64,000 nucleotides of DNA from Agrostemma githago (GCA_958450325.1 OY288246.1:38744544-38808543); one strand, 5' to 3'. Numbered from the stretch's first letter, positions 1 through 11,365 are shown. A program made the numbers and translations. The notes: generated from the sequence alone by a model not told the origin.

Positions 1-15
1 GTCAATCAATGACCT

Positions 16-51
<36 letters not shown>

Positions 52-176
52 AGAATATTCATTTCATTGAAAACCCCGCCAGGGAAAGATACATCGCAAG
101 ACGAACATAAAAGAAAATTACATAAGGCTTGGAGAATTCCAGCCTGACAGAAATTAAAAGGCCCTGCTACACAAGC

Positions 177-758
177 CTAGTCGTCCCCCAAGTCTGGGGA
201 GTAATCTCCAGGACTGCCCGGACTCCCGAGAGCCGAACCCCAGTCCCAACTTGGAGAACCCTGAAAGGGGTCGTCGGAAGCCCCGCCATTGTCCCCGTCG
301 CTCAGGCAGCCGAGACCTTCACTATCGTCAGAATCATGGCTGCTGTCTTCCCAGTCCCTTCCAAAAGGGACAGCACGAGACTCGTCGCAAGTGCGACAGC
401 CTGTCTTTCTTACAGGCGAAGAAGGGCCCGACTCCAGGGAGGAATCGGTGTCAGAATTGGGGCCGAACTGTTCAGGATGCAGCCATGGAAAACATTCATG
501 GCACCCCCTATCATAACAGCCCCCACCCTGGGAGCAACGCCTGAACCTAGGCGCAGCAGGAGGAAGGGACCTCCTAGGGCGTTTGCCCATCCTAATAGCG
601 GTCCTCCGACCCCTCCGGCGAAGGCGAAGCCGTGAACAGCGACTCCGGCGAGCAACTAAATAAGCAGCCCGCGCATATCTGAGCCTCCAAAACCCTCTGA
701 AGATGAAGGAAACATGTTTGACTCCACGGCGAATTACACTTTTTTTGATCCAAGTCAT
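177..758 (-). CDS. aORF1 of Tat-like element A: basic / Cys-rich / acidic protein
   Basis: Antisense to the retrotransposon's sense strand. I place the start at 758 (M-T-W-I-K), because copies B and C start with the same M-x-W-I-(K/T) after their TATA box; an in-frame ATG at 806 has no counterpart in them. The protein is about 193 residues. The N-terminal third is Arg-rich. A central block reads GGGCYDRGCHEC followed by PWLHPEQF, and a C-x2-C pair (GCRTCD) comes about 30 residues later. The C-terminal half is rich in Asp, Ser and Gly. I recognise no named domain. The Cys spacing (C-x4-C-x2-C ... C-x2-C) suggests metal binding, and the basic and acidic ends suggest nucleic-acid and protein contacts; both are inference. 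The frame is intact. Confidence 0.7.
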   Translation of the reverse strand: MTWIKKSVIRRGVKHVSFIFRGFWRLRYARAAYLVARRSRCSRLRLRRRGRRTAIRMGKRPRRSLPPAAPRFRRCSQGGGCYDRGCHECFPWLHPEQFGPNSDTDSSLESGPSSPVRKTGCRTCDESRAVPFGRDWEDSSHDSDDSEGLGCLSDGDNGGASDDPFQGSPSWDWGSALGSPGSPGDYSPDLGDD

Positions 759-827
759 GTTTAGAATGAGGAAAATAGAAGAGATTGAAGAAGAAACGAA
801 GTGCAAATGAGCAAGGAAAGCTAGAGA

Positions 828-834
828 TTTTATA
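828..834 (-). promoter_or_regulatory. TATA box of antisense aORF1 (copy A)
   Basis: TATAAAA on the minus strand, about 70 bp upstream of the aORF1 start. Copies B (18611) and C (58309) have a TATA-like box at a matching place, so the antisense gene probably has its own promoter. Confidence 0.55.
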
Positions 835-1112
835 CCAAGGGAAACTCCGCATTAATGAGCGCTCCAACCACCCTGGGAGGAGAACCACCAATTAAGAACT
901 CCTCACGGTTCCCCAAAATCCGCCCAGAAGAAAAAGGCAATCATTACGAAAGAGCTCCTGCCTCTTTGCATTCCTGACAGGAACAGTACAAAGTTCCATT
1001 GGGAAGGCGCGAAGCATTAAATGCTGCGATAGACTTGAAAGTCAACCCCCCTCCAAGCAAGAGTCGTCAGCAGAGGAGAAGTCTCACTTCCCTCCTACTG
1101 ACGAGGGCCAAT

Positions 1113-1790
1113 TGATTGGGGGTGGGCCGCCTGTCAATCCACTGCCTGCTATGCAGGCCCCGAGACGATTCCTGTCAGAGAGTCGAAAGACAAGCCCCCA
1201 GCAAGGACCAAGAGCAAAGCATGAAAGCGCTAAAGTCTGGCCGTCAGCCGCTGAGAGCGCAGCCCAACCCAGCCTGCCAGGGCTTAGCAGCCCCTGCCTG
1301 GAGACCGTCTGCCCTGGGAAGGACCCCGGCCAACAGGGCCGGGATCCCAGGGGCCCTCTCGTCATTTTGCCTAAGGTAATTGGGAATGGATGGATGAGAA
1401 GCCGCCACTTGTCACTCTCCCATCCAACCATTCCTCTTCCTCTTCTCTCTCTTGTGGGAAGGTATAAATACCTCTCCATTTCCCACATGAAAGGGGTTGG
1501 ATTTTCTCTCTCTAGACTCTTACTCTTAAAACGCCACCTAGTTCCTCACGAGCTAGGTACGTCAAGGCATTTCACGGACTAACTTAGGCATCGGAGAGGG
1601 TTTCCTCGGACAACCTCCGAGGCCCTGTGCGTTTATTGTGCAGGGAGCAAGCCATCTTTCGCCGGGAAAGTCCGATTTCAAGAGTGAGAGGAAGGGGAGA
1701 TCAAGAGAATCAAGCGACTAATTATCCATCATCAATTCAACTACGCTGCCCGGATTCTAGGCCGGGTAAATTGTTTCCGTAACCGGAACA
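1113..1790 (+). repeat. 3' LTR of Tat-like element A
   Basis: 678 bp, starting TGATTGGG and ending GGAACA. It contains a core promoter TATA box (TATAAATA at 1463-1470) after a CT-rich stretch. It aligns along its whole length to the reverse complement of the 677-bp LTRs of copy B. Confidence 0.9.
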
Positions 1791-2464
1791 ATTACGTTCT
1801 ATCTTGAGAAGATGTGAAGAATCTTACAATCTTCACAAAGGTAGTAGGCAAAGAAAAGAATCCCCAAGATATGACCCATATATTATGGGATCTCGTCCAA
1901 ATCGCAATAAAATCAATGGGGATGTCGTGATCTCCCTAAAGAATAAGATAAAGTGGATTGTTGCCTAATCAAGAGTGTCATGATCTCAAGAAGATATCAA
2001 GGTAATCAAGCATCTCGCATATTTGGCAACAATATAGTAGAGTAGTATTATTAGTTTATTTTGTAGTATTTGGTTCCCTTTTAGCATAGCATTATTTAGG
2101 AAATAATATCACTCGAGATATCGAGTTGATCTTCACATGTAGGCTATTTATATGCCACACGACAATAATGTAAGAGCAGAATATGAATGATGAATTAACA
2201 AAAAAAACCGAGTTGCATTTTGATTTTTGTGATCATGGTGTTTACTAAATTCGAGAAGGTACTTCGAATTGGCGATAAACAATTGGGCTCCAATCTCTTT
2301 CGTGATTAGTTCCGGGTTCAAGGTCGAACTACGTGCTAAATATCCCTTTATATTTAGCGTTTATTTTCGTTCGTCAATAAACTTCAAGGTTACATTAACC
2401 TTTGGTCCAAAAAAAATACAAAAACACTTTTGCATTGGAGCTTCCGCATTTTTATTTCGTATCA
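1791..2464 (+). repeat. Family G LTR, 3' portion
   Basis: Matches the last part of the 745-bp family G LTR (complete copy at 8704-9448) and ends in CGTATCA. The first part of this LTR lies left of inserted element A, outside the window. Confidence 0.85.
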
Positions 2465-2467
2465 TAA

Positions 2468-2479
2468 TGGCATCAGAGC
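2468..2479 (+). promoter_or_regulatory. Primer binding site, tRNA-iMet type, one mismatch
   Basis: TGGCATCAGAGC, three bases after the LTR end. Other family G copies have TGGTATCAGAGC here (8057, 9452), the usual plant initiator-Met tRNA primer site. This copy differs at the fourth base. Confidence 0.75.
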
Positions 2480-2483
2480 GAAG

Positions 2484-3803
2484 TTGGGTACGTTGCAAGA
2501 TGGGTTCCTGTTTAAAGGCAATCGTCTTTGTATTCCTAAACACCCGATTCGAGAATTACTTATCCGGGAGGCACATGGGGGAGGGTTGGCAGGCCATTTC
2601 GGGGTGCAAAATACCCTTGATATACTACATGAGCATTTCTATTGGCCAAGAATGATTGGCGATATACAAAACATAGTGGGTAAGTGTGTTACTTGCCACA
2701 TGGCGAAGAGCTCATTCAAAACTGGGGTATACATGCCATTACCTGTTCCCGAACGTCCTTGGGAAGATATTTCCATGGACTTCATTGTAGCCTTACCTCG
2801 TACTCAAAGAGGAAAGGATGCCATCATGGTTGTGGTGGATCGGTTCTAAAAAATGGCTCATTTCGTGCCATGTCACAAAACCGATGACGCAAGCAACGTC
2901 GCGGATTTGTACTACCGCGAGATAGTTCGTCTGCGTGGAGTACCTAAGACTATTGTCTCTGATCGTGACTCAAAATTTCTGAGTTACTTTTGGAACACAC
3001 TTTGGCGAAAGGTCGGTACTAAGCTTTTATTTAGCACCTCACATCATCCTCAAACCGATGGGCGAACGGAAGTGACAAATCGTATCTTAGGGACTATTCT
3101 CTGGGGTTTAGTAAGTAAAACCCAAAAGGATTGGGATCTTAAAATCGCACATGTCGAGTTTGCCTACAATAGATCTCCAACCTATGCCACACGACACTCA
3201 CCATTTGAGGTAGTCTACGGAATAAATCCGTACTTGCCCCTCGAATTACTGCCTATGCCGAAGGAAGAAATTGTGAGAAAGGATGCGGAATCTAAGCTCA
3301 AAGCCATGGCCAAGTTCCATGAGCAAGTTCGAGCAATGATAGAAGTTGTGAATGAAAACTATAAAAAGAAAGCCAACAAACACCGAGCACCAAGAACATT
3401 TCAAGCGGGTGACTTAGTATGGCTACACCTTCGAAAGGAAAGGTTCCCGGGCAAAAGAAAAAACAAGCTAATGCCAAGAGCCGAAGGGCCGTATAAGGTC
3501 GTGAGCCGAGTAAACGACAATGCCTACAAGGTGGAACTTCCCGGGGACTATGGAGTGCATGCTACCTTTAATGTTGGAGACTTGACCCCATATTTAAGTG
3601 ACGATGGCCTTAAGGAATTGAGGTCAATTCCTTTTGAAGAGGGAGGAGATGAACCAATTGGGTCACGAGAACTACACAAATTAGACGATGTGTTCATCGG
3701 GCCAAGCAAAGCTACTAAACACATGCTTGGTCTACTTGATCCTAAGCCCATGCAACTAGGCGTGTGCCTACTCACGCACGTCCAAGCGTGCGCCTCTACC
3801 TAG
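2484..3803 (+). pseudogene. Ty3/gypsy integrase (chromovirus-like), truncated, one stop
   Basis: Encodes the C-terminal part of a gypsy pol polyprotein. Visible parts, in order: the HHCC zinc finger (H-x-H in EAHGGGLAGHFG, then CVTCH), the catalytic core with Asp in ISMDFI, Asp in VSDRDSKF and Glu in GRTEVTNR, and a C-terminal part reading GPYKVV and FNVGDLTPYL. A TAA at 2847-2849 breaks the frame inside VVDRF/KMAHF, where other gypsy integrases have Ser. Gag, protease, RT and RNase H are missing through a deletion that joins 2483 to integrase. The iMet-type primer site and this integrase suggest a chromovirus, but I see no chromodomain and the exact lineage is open. Confidence 0.8.
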
Positions 3804-4629
3804 GCCCAAATTCTAGTCACCTACACAAGGATCAAGCAAGGGAATCTTACATATCTTATGAGATCTTGTGGAGGTAGCATATTATCTATAATAAGAGTAA
3901 GAGAATAAAAGGGGATATGATGAGGATATCTTATGATACACTCATCTTAAATAAAAGGCAACAAAGAGATATCCATATATGTGGAATATCAAACAATCTT
4001 GAAGATATGTCAAGAATCACACAAGAGGATTATTTTCACCAACCAACAAGATGTCGTGATCTCCAACATATCACACAACATCCTCAAATTGAAGCAAGCA
4101 TGTCACTTATTTAGGGAAGGATTTGGTTGGTGGAATATTTCATCTTATATGTTGTCAATTAGTATAGTTATTATTAGACAACGTAATATTCCCCATGATC
4201 ACGAATTGATCTTGAAATGTAGGCTATATAAGCCGTATCACTTCATTGAATAAAGCATCGAATATTTCAGAATTAAAAACAAACACTTGCAAACTCTTGA
4301 TTAAATTATTAATCTAGTGTTTAAACTTCGAGAAGGTACTTCGAAGGGTTTAGAGGGTTGGTGCTCCAAACTCTAAGCGATTAATTCCGGGTTCAAGGCC
4401 GAACTACGGGTTAAATATCTTTACTTACTCACCGATTAATATCGGATCACAAATATAGAAAATCGAAGCATCTGCTTCCCCAAACATAGGCGAGTCGCAA
4501 CACTAAATTACCCACAAGACTTTAACCACGAACCAAGGTTACATTAACCTTAGTTCAAATTTTACACAAAACTCACCTAATCATCCAAGGTTATATTAAC
4601 CTTCGTCACTTACACATCCTTTGCTTCCG
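3804..4629 (+). repeat. Diverged family G 3' LTR
   Basis: Follows the integrase. It shares patches with the family G LTR in the same order: GAATCTTACA near the start, TGTAGGCTAT in the middle, then CGAGAAGGTACTTCGAA and CCGGGTTCAAGGCCGAACTA, and the repeated AAGGTTACATTAACCTT motif near the end. Between the patches it differs strongly, so it is an older subfamily. It breaks off at CTTCCGC, where the minus-strand copy begins. Confidence 0.55.
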
Positions 4630-6641
4630 CGATACGAAATTAAAATGCGGAAGCTCCAAAACAAACGTGTTTTTGTATTTTTTTTGGACCAAAGGTTAAT
4701 GTAACCTTGAAGTTTATTGACGAACGAAAATAAACGATAAATATAAAGGGATATTTAGCCCGTAGTTCGACCTTGAACCCGGAACTAATCACGAAAGAGA
4801 TTGGAGCCCAATCTTTTATCGCCAATTCGAAGTACCTTCTCGAATTTAGTAAACACCATGATCACAAAGATCAAAATGCAACTCGGTTTTTTTGTTAATT
4901 CATCATTCATATTCTGCTCTTACATTATTGTCGTGTAGCATATAAATAGCCTACATGTGAAGATCAACTCGATATCTCGAGTGATATTATTTCCTAAATA
5001 ATACTATGCTAAAAAGGAACCAAATAATACAAAATAAACTAATAATACTACTCTAGTATATTGTTGCCAAATATGCGAGATGCTTGATTCCCTTGATATC
5101 TTCTTGAGATCATGACACTCTTGATTAGGCAACAATCCACTTTATCTTATTCTTTAGGGAGATCACGACACCCCCATTGATTTTATTGCGATTTGGACGA
5201 GACCCCATAATATATGGGCCATATCTTGGGGATTCTTTTATTTGCTTACTACCTTTGTGAAGATTGTAAGATTCTTCACATCTTTTCAAGATAGAACGTA
5301 ATCTTGCTAGTGTAGCTACATACTCGCACGCACCTGGACGAGATTCTAGTCACACTCATTTCGCACTCGGTTCATCCCCTCTTTCTTCAAAAAGAATTGT
5401 CCTCGATTCCAAAAGGTAATCGAGGCATAACAATATGGCCGGAATCGTGTTATCCTTTTTTTTTTTTTCTGTGAACAGTACCACGTGAACAATACACTTT
5501 TTTTTGGGTATCAAAAATTGTTTAACCCTCGAACTACCTCGCTCGAGTTTAACCTTTGAAAACCAACCACAATCGGAAATTCAACACCGAACCAAAAGCT
5601 AGTTATAACCGATTAACCCTTGAAATACCTCACTCAAGTTTAACCCTTGATCTCCAACCGAAACCGAAAAAAATCAACAAAAAAAACTTGGCTTCAACAC
5701 ACCTTTAGGACCGTCTTGATTTTAAGAAAAATCAAGATTGTATTTGATATCCCCTTTTTTTTTCTTCTTGTTTTTTTTTCTCTTTTTTTTTGGTATAAAA
5801 ACTACACAATTAAGAAATCACAAATTCAACAACGAACAAAAAAGTTAGTCAAAACCGATTAACCCTTGAACTACCCCGCTCAAGTTTAATCTTTGACTTC
5901 CAACCGCAACTGGAAAATCAACCAATAACTTGGCTCCGACAGACCTTTAGGATCATCTTGATTTTGAAAAAAATCAAGAGTTGCAGCTCCGATACCATTA
6001 TGATACGAAATAAAAATGCGGAAGCTCCAATGCAAACGTGTTTTTGTATTTTTTTTTGGACCAAAGGTTAATGTAACCTTGAAGTTTATTGACGAACGAA
6101 AATAAACAATAAATATAAAGGGATATTTAGCCCGTAGTTCGACCTTGAACCCGGAACTAATCACGAAAGAGATTCGAGCCCAATCTTTTATCACCAATTC
6201 GAAGTACCTTCTCGAATTTAGTGAACACCATGATCACAAAGATCAAAATGCAACTCGGTTTTTTTGTTAATTCATCATTCATATTCTGATCTTACATTAT
6301 TGTTGTGCGGCATATAAATAGCCTACATGTGAATATCAACTCGATATCTCGAGTGATATTATTTCCTAAATAATACTATGCTAAAAGGGAAACAAATAAT
6401 ACAAAATAAACTAATAATACTACTCTAGTATATAGTTGCCAAATATGCGAGATGCTTGATTCCTTTGATATCCTCTTGAGATCACGACACTCTTGATTAG
6501 GCAACAATCCACTTTATCTTATTCTTTAGGGAGATCACGACATCCCCATTGATTTTATTGCGATTTGGACGAGATCCCATAATATATGGGTCATATCTTG
6601 GGGATTCTTTTATTTGCTTACTACCTTTGTGAAGATTGTAA
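4630..6641 (-). mobile_element. Family G non-autonomous element G1
   Basis: Minus orientation. The 3' LTR is 4630-5374 (745 bp), the internal region 5375-6000 (about 626 bp), and the 5' LTR 6001-6641 is cut short at its distal end. The primer site complement sits at 5986-5997. The internal region has no gene: it is AT-rich with two copies of an inverted motif (TCTTGATTTT...AAAATCAAGA) and a short repeat with the word GTTCAC. It is a non-coding passenger that would need proteins from an autonomous relative. Confidence 0.8.
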
Positions 6642-7188
6642 TGAACCGAGTGCGAAATGAGTGTGACTAGAATCTCGTCCAGGTGCCTGCGAGTATATAG
6701 CTACACTATCAAGATTACATTCTATCTTGAAAAAAAGTGAAGAATCTTACAATCTCCACAATGGTAGTAAGCAAAGAAAAGAATCCCCAAGATATGACCC
6801 ATATATTATGGGATCTCGTCCAAATCGCAATAAAATCAATGAGGATGTCATGATCTCCATAAAGAATAAGATAAAGTGGATTGTTGCCTAATCAAGAGTG
6901 TCATGATCTCAAGAAGATATCAAGGGAATCAAGCATCTCACATATTTGGCAACAGTATACTAGAGTAGTATTATTAGTTTATTTTGTAGTATTTGGTTCC
7001 CTTTAGCATAGTATTATTTAGGAAATAATATCATTCAAGATATCGAGTTGATCTTCACATGTAGGCTATTTATATGCCACGGGACAATAATGTAAGAGCA
7101 GAATATGAATGTGGAATTAACAAAAAAACCGAGTTGCATTTTAATCTTTGTGATCATGGTGTTTACTAAATTCGAGAAGGTACTTCGA

Positions 7189-7844
7189 TTTTTTTTTGGT
7201 AAAGTGTAAAAAATTGTATAAATAATGGTAATGTATGTATACAAAGGTTCAGCACGCTTAACTCAGCTATGAAATATAACAAGTATCTAATAGCCTGTCA
7301 AGCCAGTGCTTTTCAGTTACAGTTAACTTCCCATCTAATCCTTGTCTAATTTTGAGCCTGAAGTCTTCCTGTATCTTCCTCACTATAGTTTTCGGATGCA
7401 GTAGAATCCCATAAAATCGAGCTCTATTCCTTTGACACCAAATATGATATATAGCTGCATTCAGAACACCGTTTATTGCATTCCTTCTGAGTTTCGAGCC
7501 TCTCCTGCTATTCCTCCATGCCTGAGCATTAGTAGTCGGGCAGTTAGATTGCAGCCACCCATTTAGCATTCCTAACAGTTGCTTACTGTATTCACACGCA
7601 AAGAACAAATGCTCTGCTGTCTCCAAAGCTGTCTCGCAGATGCAGTAACTATCATCCTGTACAATGCCCAGATCGCATAATTTCTTCTTTGTGTTAAGGC
7701 CATTGTGATGATAAATCCAATTAATGAAGCTGTGTTTGGGGTAAGTCCATCTGTTCCATACAATATGTGTCCAATGAGTCGGATTTCCTTCGTTTCGTAG
7801 CCTGTGGCTCGGGTTCGAATCCTCTTGTTCGCACATTTGCCTTT
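7189..7844 (-). mobile_element. 5'-truncated L1-type LINE
   Basis: 656 bp inserted in a family G LTR. The duplication GAAGGTACTTCGA lies at 7176-7188 and 7845-7857. The minus-strand 3' end is at the left and carries a poly(A), seen as a T run at 7189. A long, non-fixed target duplication with poly(A) and 5' truncation is the signature of LINE target-primed insertion. Confidence 0.88.
7267..7844 (-). pseudogene. LINE ORF2 C-terminal fragment with zf-RVT region
   Basis: About 190 residues of the end of a plant L1 reverse transcriptase protein. The pattern W-N-R-W-x-Y-P-K-H-S-F-I-N-W, then C-x-C-E-T-A-E-H-L-F-F-x-C and a WCQRNRARF motif, fits the zinc-binding region (zf-RVT family) that follows the RT domain. 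The stop lies about 80 bp before the poly(A). Apart from the missing 5' part the frame is open. The RT and endonuclease domains are absent, so it cannot move by itself. Confidence 0.8.
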
Positions 7845-8053
7845 GAAGGTACTTCGAATTGGCGATAAAAGATTGGGCTCCAATCTCTTTCGTGATTAGT
7901 TTCGGGTTCAAGGTCGAACTACGGGCTAAATATCCCTTTATATTTATCGTTTATTTTCGTTCGTCAATAAACTTCAAGGTTACATTAACCTTTGGTCCAA
8001 AAAAATACTAAAACACGTTTGCATTGGAGCTTCCGCATTTTTATTTCGTATCA

Positions 8054-8703
8054 TAATGGTATCAGAGCTACAACTCTTGATTTTTCTCAAAATCAAGACG
8101 ATCCTAAAGGTCTGTTGAAATCAAGATATTGGTTGATTTTCCAATTGCGGTTGGAAGTCAAAGATTAAACTTGAGCGGGGTAGTTCAAGGGTTAATCGGT
8201 TTTGACTAACTTTTTTGTTCGTTGTTGAATTTGTGATTTCTTAATTGTGTAGTTTTTATACCCAAAAAAAAGAGAAAAAAAGAAAAAAAAAAGAAGGGGG
8301 GGATATTAAATACAATCTTGATTTTTCTTAAAATCAAGACGGTCCTAAAGGTGTGTTGAAGCCAAGGGTTAATCGATTTGATTTTCCGGTTGCGGTTGGA
8401 GATCAAGGGTTAAACTTGAGCGAGGTATTTAAAGGTTTAATCGATTTTAACTAGCTTTTGGTTCGGTGTTGAATTTCCGATTGCGGTTGGGGTTCAAAGG
8501 TTAAACTCGAGCGAGGTAGTTCGAGGGTTAAACAGTTTTTGGTACCAAAAAAAATAGAAAAAAGAAAAAAGTGTACTGTTCACGTGGTACTATTCACGCG
8601 GTACTGTTCACAGGAAAAAAAAGGATAACGCGATTCCGGCCATATTGTTATGCCTCGATTACCTTTTGGAGTTAAGGACAATTCTTTTTGAAGAAAGAGG
8701 GGA
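8054..8703 (+). repeat. Family G internal region, first copy
   Basis: Non-coding. Primer site at 8057-8068. Two direct copies of a stretch with the hairpin TCTTGATTTT...AAAATCAAGA (near 8088 and 8312), repeated phrases about GAGCGAGGTA, a GTTCAC run near 8575-8615, and a purine tract (8691-8703) before the next LTR. No open frame looks like a protein. Confidence 0.75.
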
Positions 8704-9448
8704 TGAACCGAGTTCGAAATGAGTGTGACTAGAATCTCGTCCAGGTGCGTGCGAGTATGTAGCTACACTATCAAGATTACGTTCTATCTTGAAAAGATGT
8801 GAAGAATCTTACAATTTTCACAAAGGTAGTAAGCAAAGAAAAGAATCCCCAAGATATGACCCATATATTATGGGATCTCGTCCAAATCGTAATAAAATCA
8901 ATGGGGATGTTCTGATCTCCATAAAGAATAAGATAAAGTGGATTGTTGCCTAATCAAGAGTGTCATGATCTCAAGAGGATATCAAAGGAATCAAGCATCT
9001 CGCATATTTGGCAACAATATACTAGAGTAGTATTATTAGTTTACTTTGTATTATTTGTTTCCCTTTTAGCATAGTATTATTTAGGAAATAATATCACTCG
9101 AGATATCGAGTTGATATTCACATGTAGGCTATTTATATACCGCACGACAATAATGTAAGAGCAGAATATGAATGATGAATTAACAAAAAAACCGAGTTGC
9201 ATTTTGATCTTTGTGATCATGGTGTTCACTAAATTCGAGAAGGTACTTCGAATTGGTGATAAAAGATTGGGCTCGAATCTCTTTCGTGATTAGTTCCGGG
9301 TTCAAGGTCGAACTACGGGCTAAATATCCCTTTATATTTATTGTTTATTTTCGTTCGTCAATAAACTTCAAGGTTACATTAACCTTTGGTCCAAAAAAAA
9401 TACAAAAACACGTTTGCATTGGAGCTTCCGCATTTTTATTTCGTATCA
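8704..9448 (+). repeat. Family G LTR 2 of array (complete)
   Basis: 745 bp, TGAACCGAG to CGTATCA, uninterrupted. This is the best reference copy for the family in the window. A TATTTATA box lies near 9130. Confidence 0.88.
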
Positions 9449-10079
9449 TAATGGTATCAGAGCTACAACTCTTGATTTTTATCAAAATCAAGACGATCCT
9501 AAAGGTTTGTCGAAGTCAAGTTATTGGTTGATTTTCCAGTTGCGGTTGGAAGTCAAAGATTAAACTTGAGCGGGGTAGTTCAAGGGTTAATCGATTTTGA
9601 CTAACTTTTTTGTTCGTTGTTGAATTTGTGATTTCTTAATTGTGTAGTTTTTATACCCAAAAAAAAAAGAAAAAAAAGAAGGAGGGATATCAAATACAAT
9701 CTTGATTTTTCTTAAAATCAAGACGGTCCTAAAGGTGTGTTGAAGCCAAGTTTTTTTTGTTGATTTTCCGGTTGCGGTTGAAGATTAAGGGTTAAACTTG
9801 AGCGAGGTAGTTCAAGGGTTAATCGATTTTAACTAGCTTTTGGTTCGGTGTTGAATTTTTGATTGCGGTTGGGGTTCAAAGGTTAAATTCGAGCGAGGTA
9901 GTTCGAGGGTTAAACAATTTTTGATACCAAAAAAAAGGGAAAAAAAAGTGTACTGTTCACGTGGTACTATTCACGCGGTACTGTTCACAGAAAAAAAAAG
10001 ATAACGCGATTCCGGCCATATTGTTATGCCTCGATTACCTTTTTTAATTGAGGACAATTCTTTTTGAAGAAAGAGGGGA
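9449..10079 (+). repeat. Family G internal region, second copy
   Basis: Same layout as 8054-8703: primer site at 9452-9463, two hairpin motifs, GTTCAC repeats, and a purine tract up to 10079. Small length differences fall in the A and T runs. Non-coding. Confidence 0.75.
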
Positions 10080-10469
10080 TGAACCGAGTGCGAAATGAGT
10101 GTGACTAGAATCTCGTCCAGGTGCGTGCGAGTATGTAGCTACACTATCAAGATTACGTTCTATCTTGAGAAGATGTGAAGAATCTTACAATTTTCACAAA
10201 GGTAGTAAGCAAAGAAAAGAATCCCCAAGATATGACCCATATATTATGGGATCTCGTCCAAATCGCAATAAAATCAATGGGGATGTCGTGATCTCCATAA
10301 AGAATAAGATAAAGTGGATTGTTGCCTAATCAAGAGTGTCATGATCTCAAGAAGATATCAAGGGAATCAAGCATCTCGCATATTTGGCAACAATATACTA
10401 TAGTAATATTATTAGTTTATTTTGTAGTATTTGGTTCCCTTTTAGCATAGTATTATTTAGGAAATAATA

Positions 10470-11365
10470 GTAGCTTGGAAGCAGTGTTGCCAACCAACCA
10501 AGTATGGAGGTCTGGGACTCATTAATAGTTTGGACTGGAATATAGCCGCCATTGGTAAGTATTCTTGGTGGTTAGCTCAGAAGAAGGACCATCTTTGGAT
10601 CAAATGGGTCTCTCATATTTATCTCAAACAGGCTGATTGGTTTGATTATATTCCGTCTCCTAGTTCTAGCTGGGCTTGGAGACAAATGCAAAGTCAGAGA
10701 TAAACTAAGAGTAGGCTATAAGGGTAATTAGTGGGATGATGGTTCCTATACTACACAGAAGGGTTATGGTTAGCTACAACCTTTTGAAGTGAAGGTCCCT
10801 TGGATGGCTTATGTTTGGAATAGGCTTTCTATTCCCAAGCATCGTTTCATTAATTGGCTGGTCATGCAGAATAGGTTGCTTACACGAGATAGACTTATTC
10901 ACTTTGGGGTCCTTGGAGAGAATTCTTGCTTTCTTTGTGGTGGTGGGCCTGAGACTAAGGTGCATCTATTCTTTGAGTGTGCCTTTTCCCAGCAGCTGAT
11001 ACTTGGAGTAAAGAATTGGTTACAAGTTACGATGCAGCTTGAGCTAGGTAACATCATCACTTGGAGATGTCCCTCCCTTATGCAGAAGAAGATTATTCAA
11101 GGCATTTTAGCAGCTGTAGTGTACCATTTGTGGCACGCTAGGAATGTTTGTAGGTCTGAGACATATGTTATTAGACCTGATGTGCTCCTTTGTCGAATTC
11201 AGGGAGAGTTTAGGAATCATATGCAATGTACTAGATCTATCTTGAGTTGTAAGCAAGATTGGATAGACCGGCTATGCTTGGTGATGTAGCGTCGTTGTAA
11301 ACAACTAGACTGTATGGTGTTAATGTTTCATTGATATAATATAAATTCACATTTCACAAAAAAAA
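10470..11365 (+). mobile_element. 5'-truncated L1-type LINE, second insertion
   Basis: About 896 bp inserted in a family G LTR at a different site from the first LINE. The left flank AAATAATA (10462-10469) is repeated after the poly(A) at 11366-11373; the exact end is blurred by the A run. Confidence 0.85.
10480..11289 (+). pseudogene. LINE ORF2 C-terminal part with zf-RVT region
   Basis: The first part (to about 10700) reads KYGGLGLINSLDWNIAA and LWIKWVSHIYLK, the conserved stretch after plant LINE RT domains. Stops interrupt it between about 10700 and 10785. The second part, open from 10789 to 11289 (166 residues), has WNRLSIPKHRFINW, a C-x2-C-x-(n)-H-L-F-F-E-C zinc pattern and YHLWHARN, matching the zf-RVT region. 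It is a dead fragment of the polymerase protein. It belongs to a different L1 lineage from the one at 7189-7844, since the two proteins differ widely. Confidence 0.8.

Larger units (their letters stand above)
1..1790 (+). mobile_element. Tat-like Ty3/gypsy element A, 3' part with 3' LTR
   Basis: The right end of an LTR retrotransposon whose gag-pol side lies beyond the left edge. It is oriented so that its 3' LTR is on the right and its antisense ORF is on the minus strand. The LTR (1113-1790) matches the reverse complement of the LTRs of copy B (17654-18330 and 29110-29786), and the antisense ORF matches those of copies B and C. The element ends at 1790 in ...GGAACA and is followed by ATTAC. 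The flank from 1791 continues a family G LTR at the point where intact copies read CAAGATTACGTTC, so ATTAC is the likely 5-bp target duplication. Its left partner is outside the window. Confidence 0.85.
1791..4629 (+). mobile_element. Family G Ty3/gypsy element, internally deleted, keeps integrase
   Basis: LTR remnant, then a primer-binding-site-like sequence, then directly integrase, then a diverged LTR. The normal internal region from just after the primer site to mid-pol is missing. It is the only family G copy in the window with coding sequence. Element A interrupts its 5' LTR at 1790, and the minus-strand copy at 4630 truncates its 3' LTR. Confidence 0.75.
6642..8053 (+). repeat. Family G LTR 1 of array, holds a LINE
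   Basis: Starts TGAACCGAG and ends CGTATCA. Removing the LINE at 7189-7844 and one copy of its 13-bp duplication leaves 743 bp. Confidence 0.85.

Noticed and set aside
16..50. A run taken as a LINE tail
   Set aside because: It sits inside element A downstream of the antisense gene, where copy B has a T run on the other strand; no LINE sequence adjoins it.
2269..2450. Recurrent ~60-100 codon frame with 'FVISSGFKVELRAKYPFIF' (also at 4640, 5886, 9253, 11533)
   Set aside because: It is the family G LTR read in frame; it spans the LTR end and has no protein features.
7841..7911. Extension of the LINE protein to an ATG at 7911
   Set aside because: The extra codons lie in the flanking LTR beyond the target duplication.
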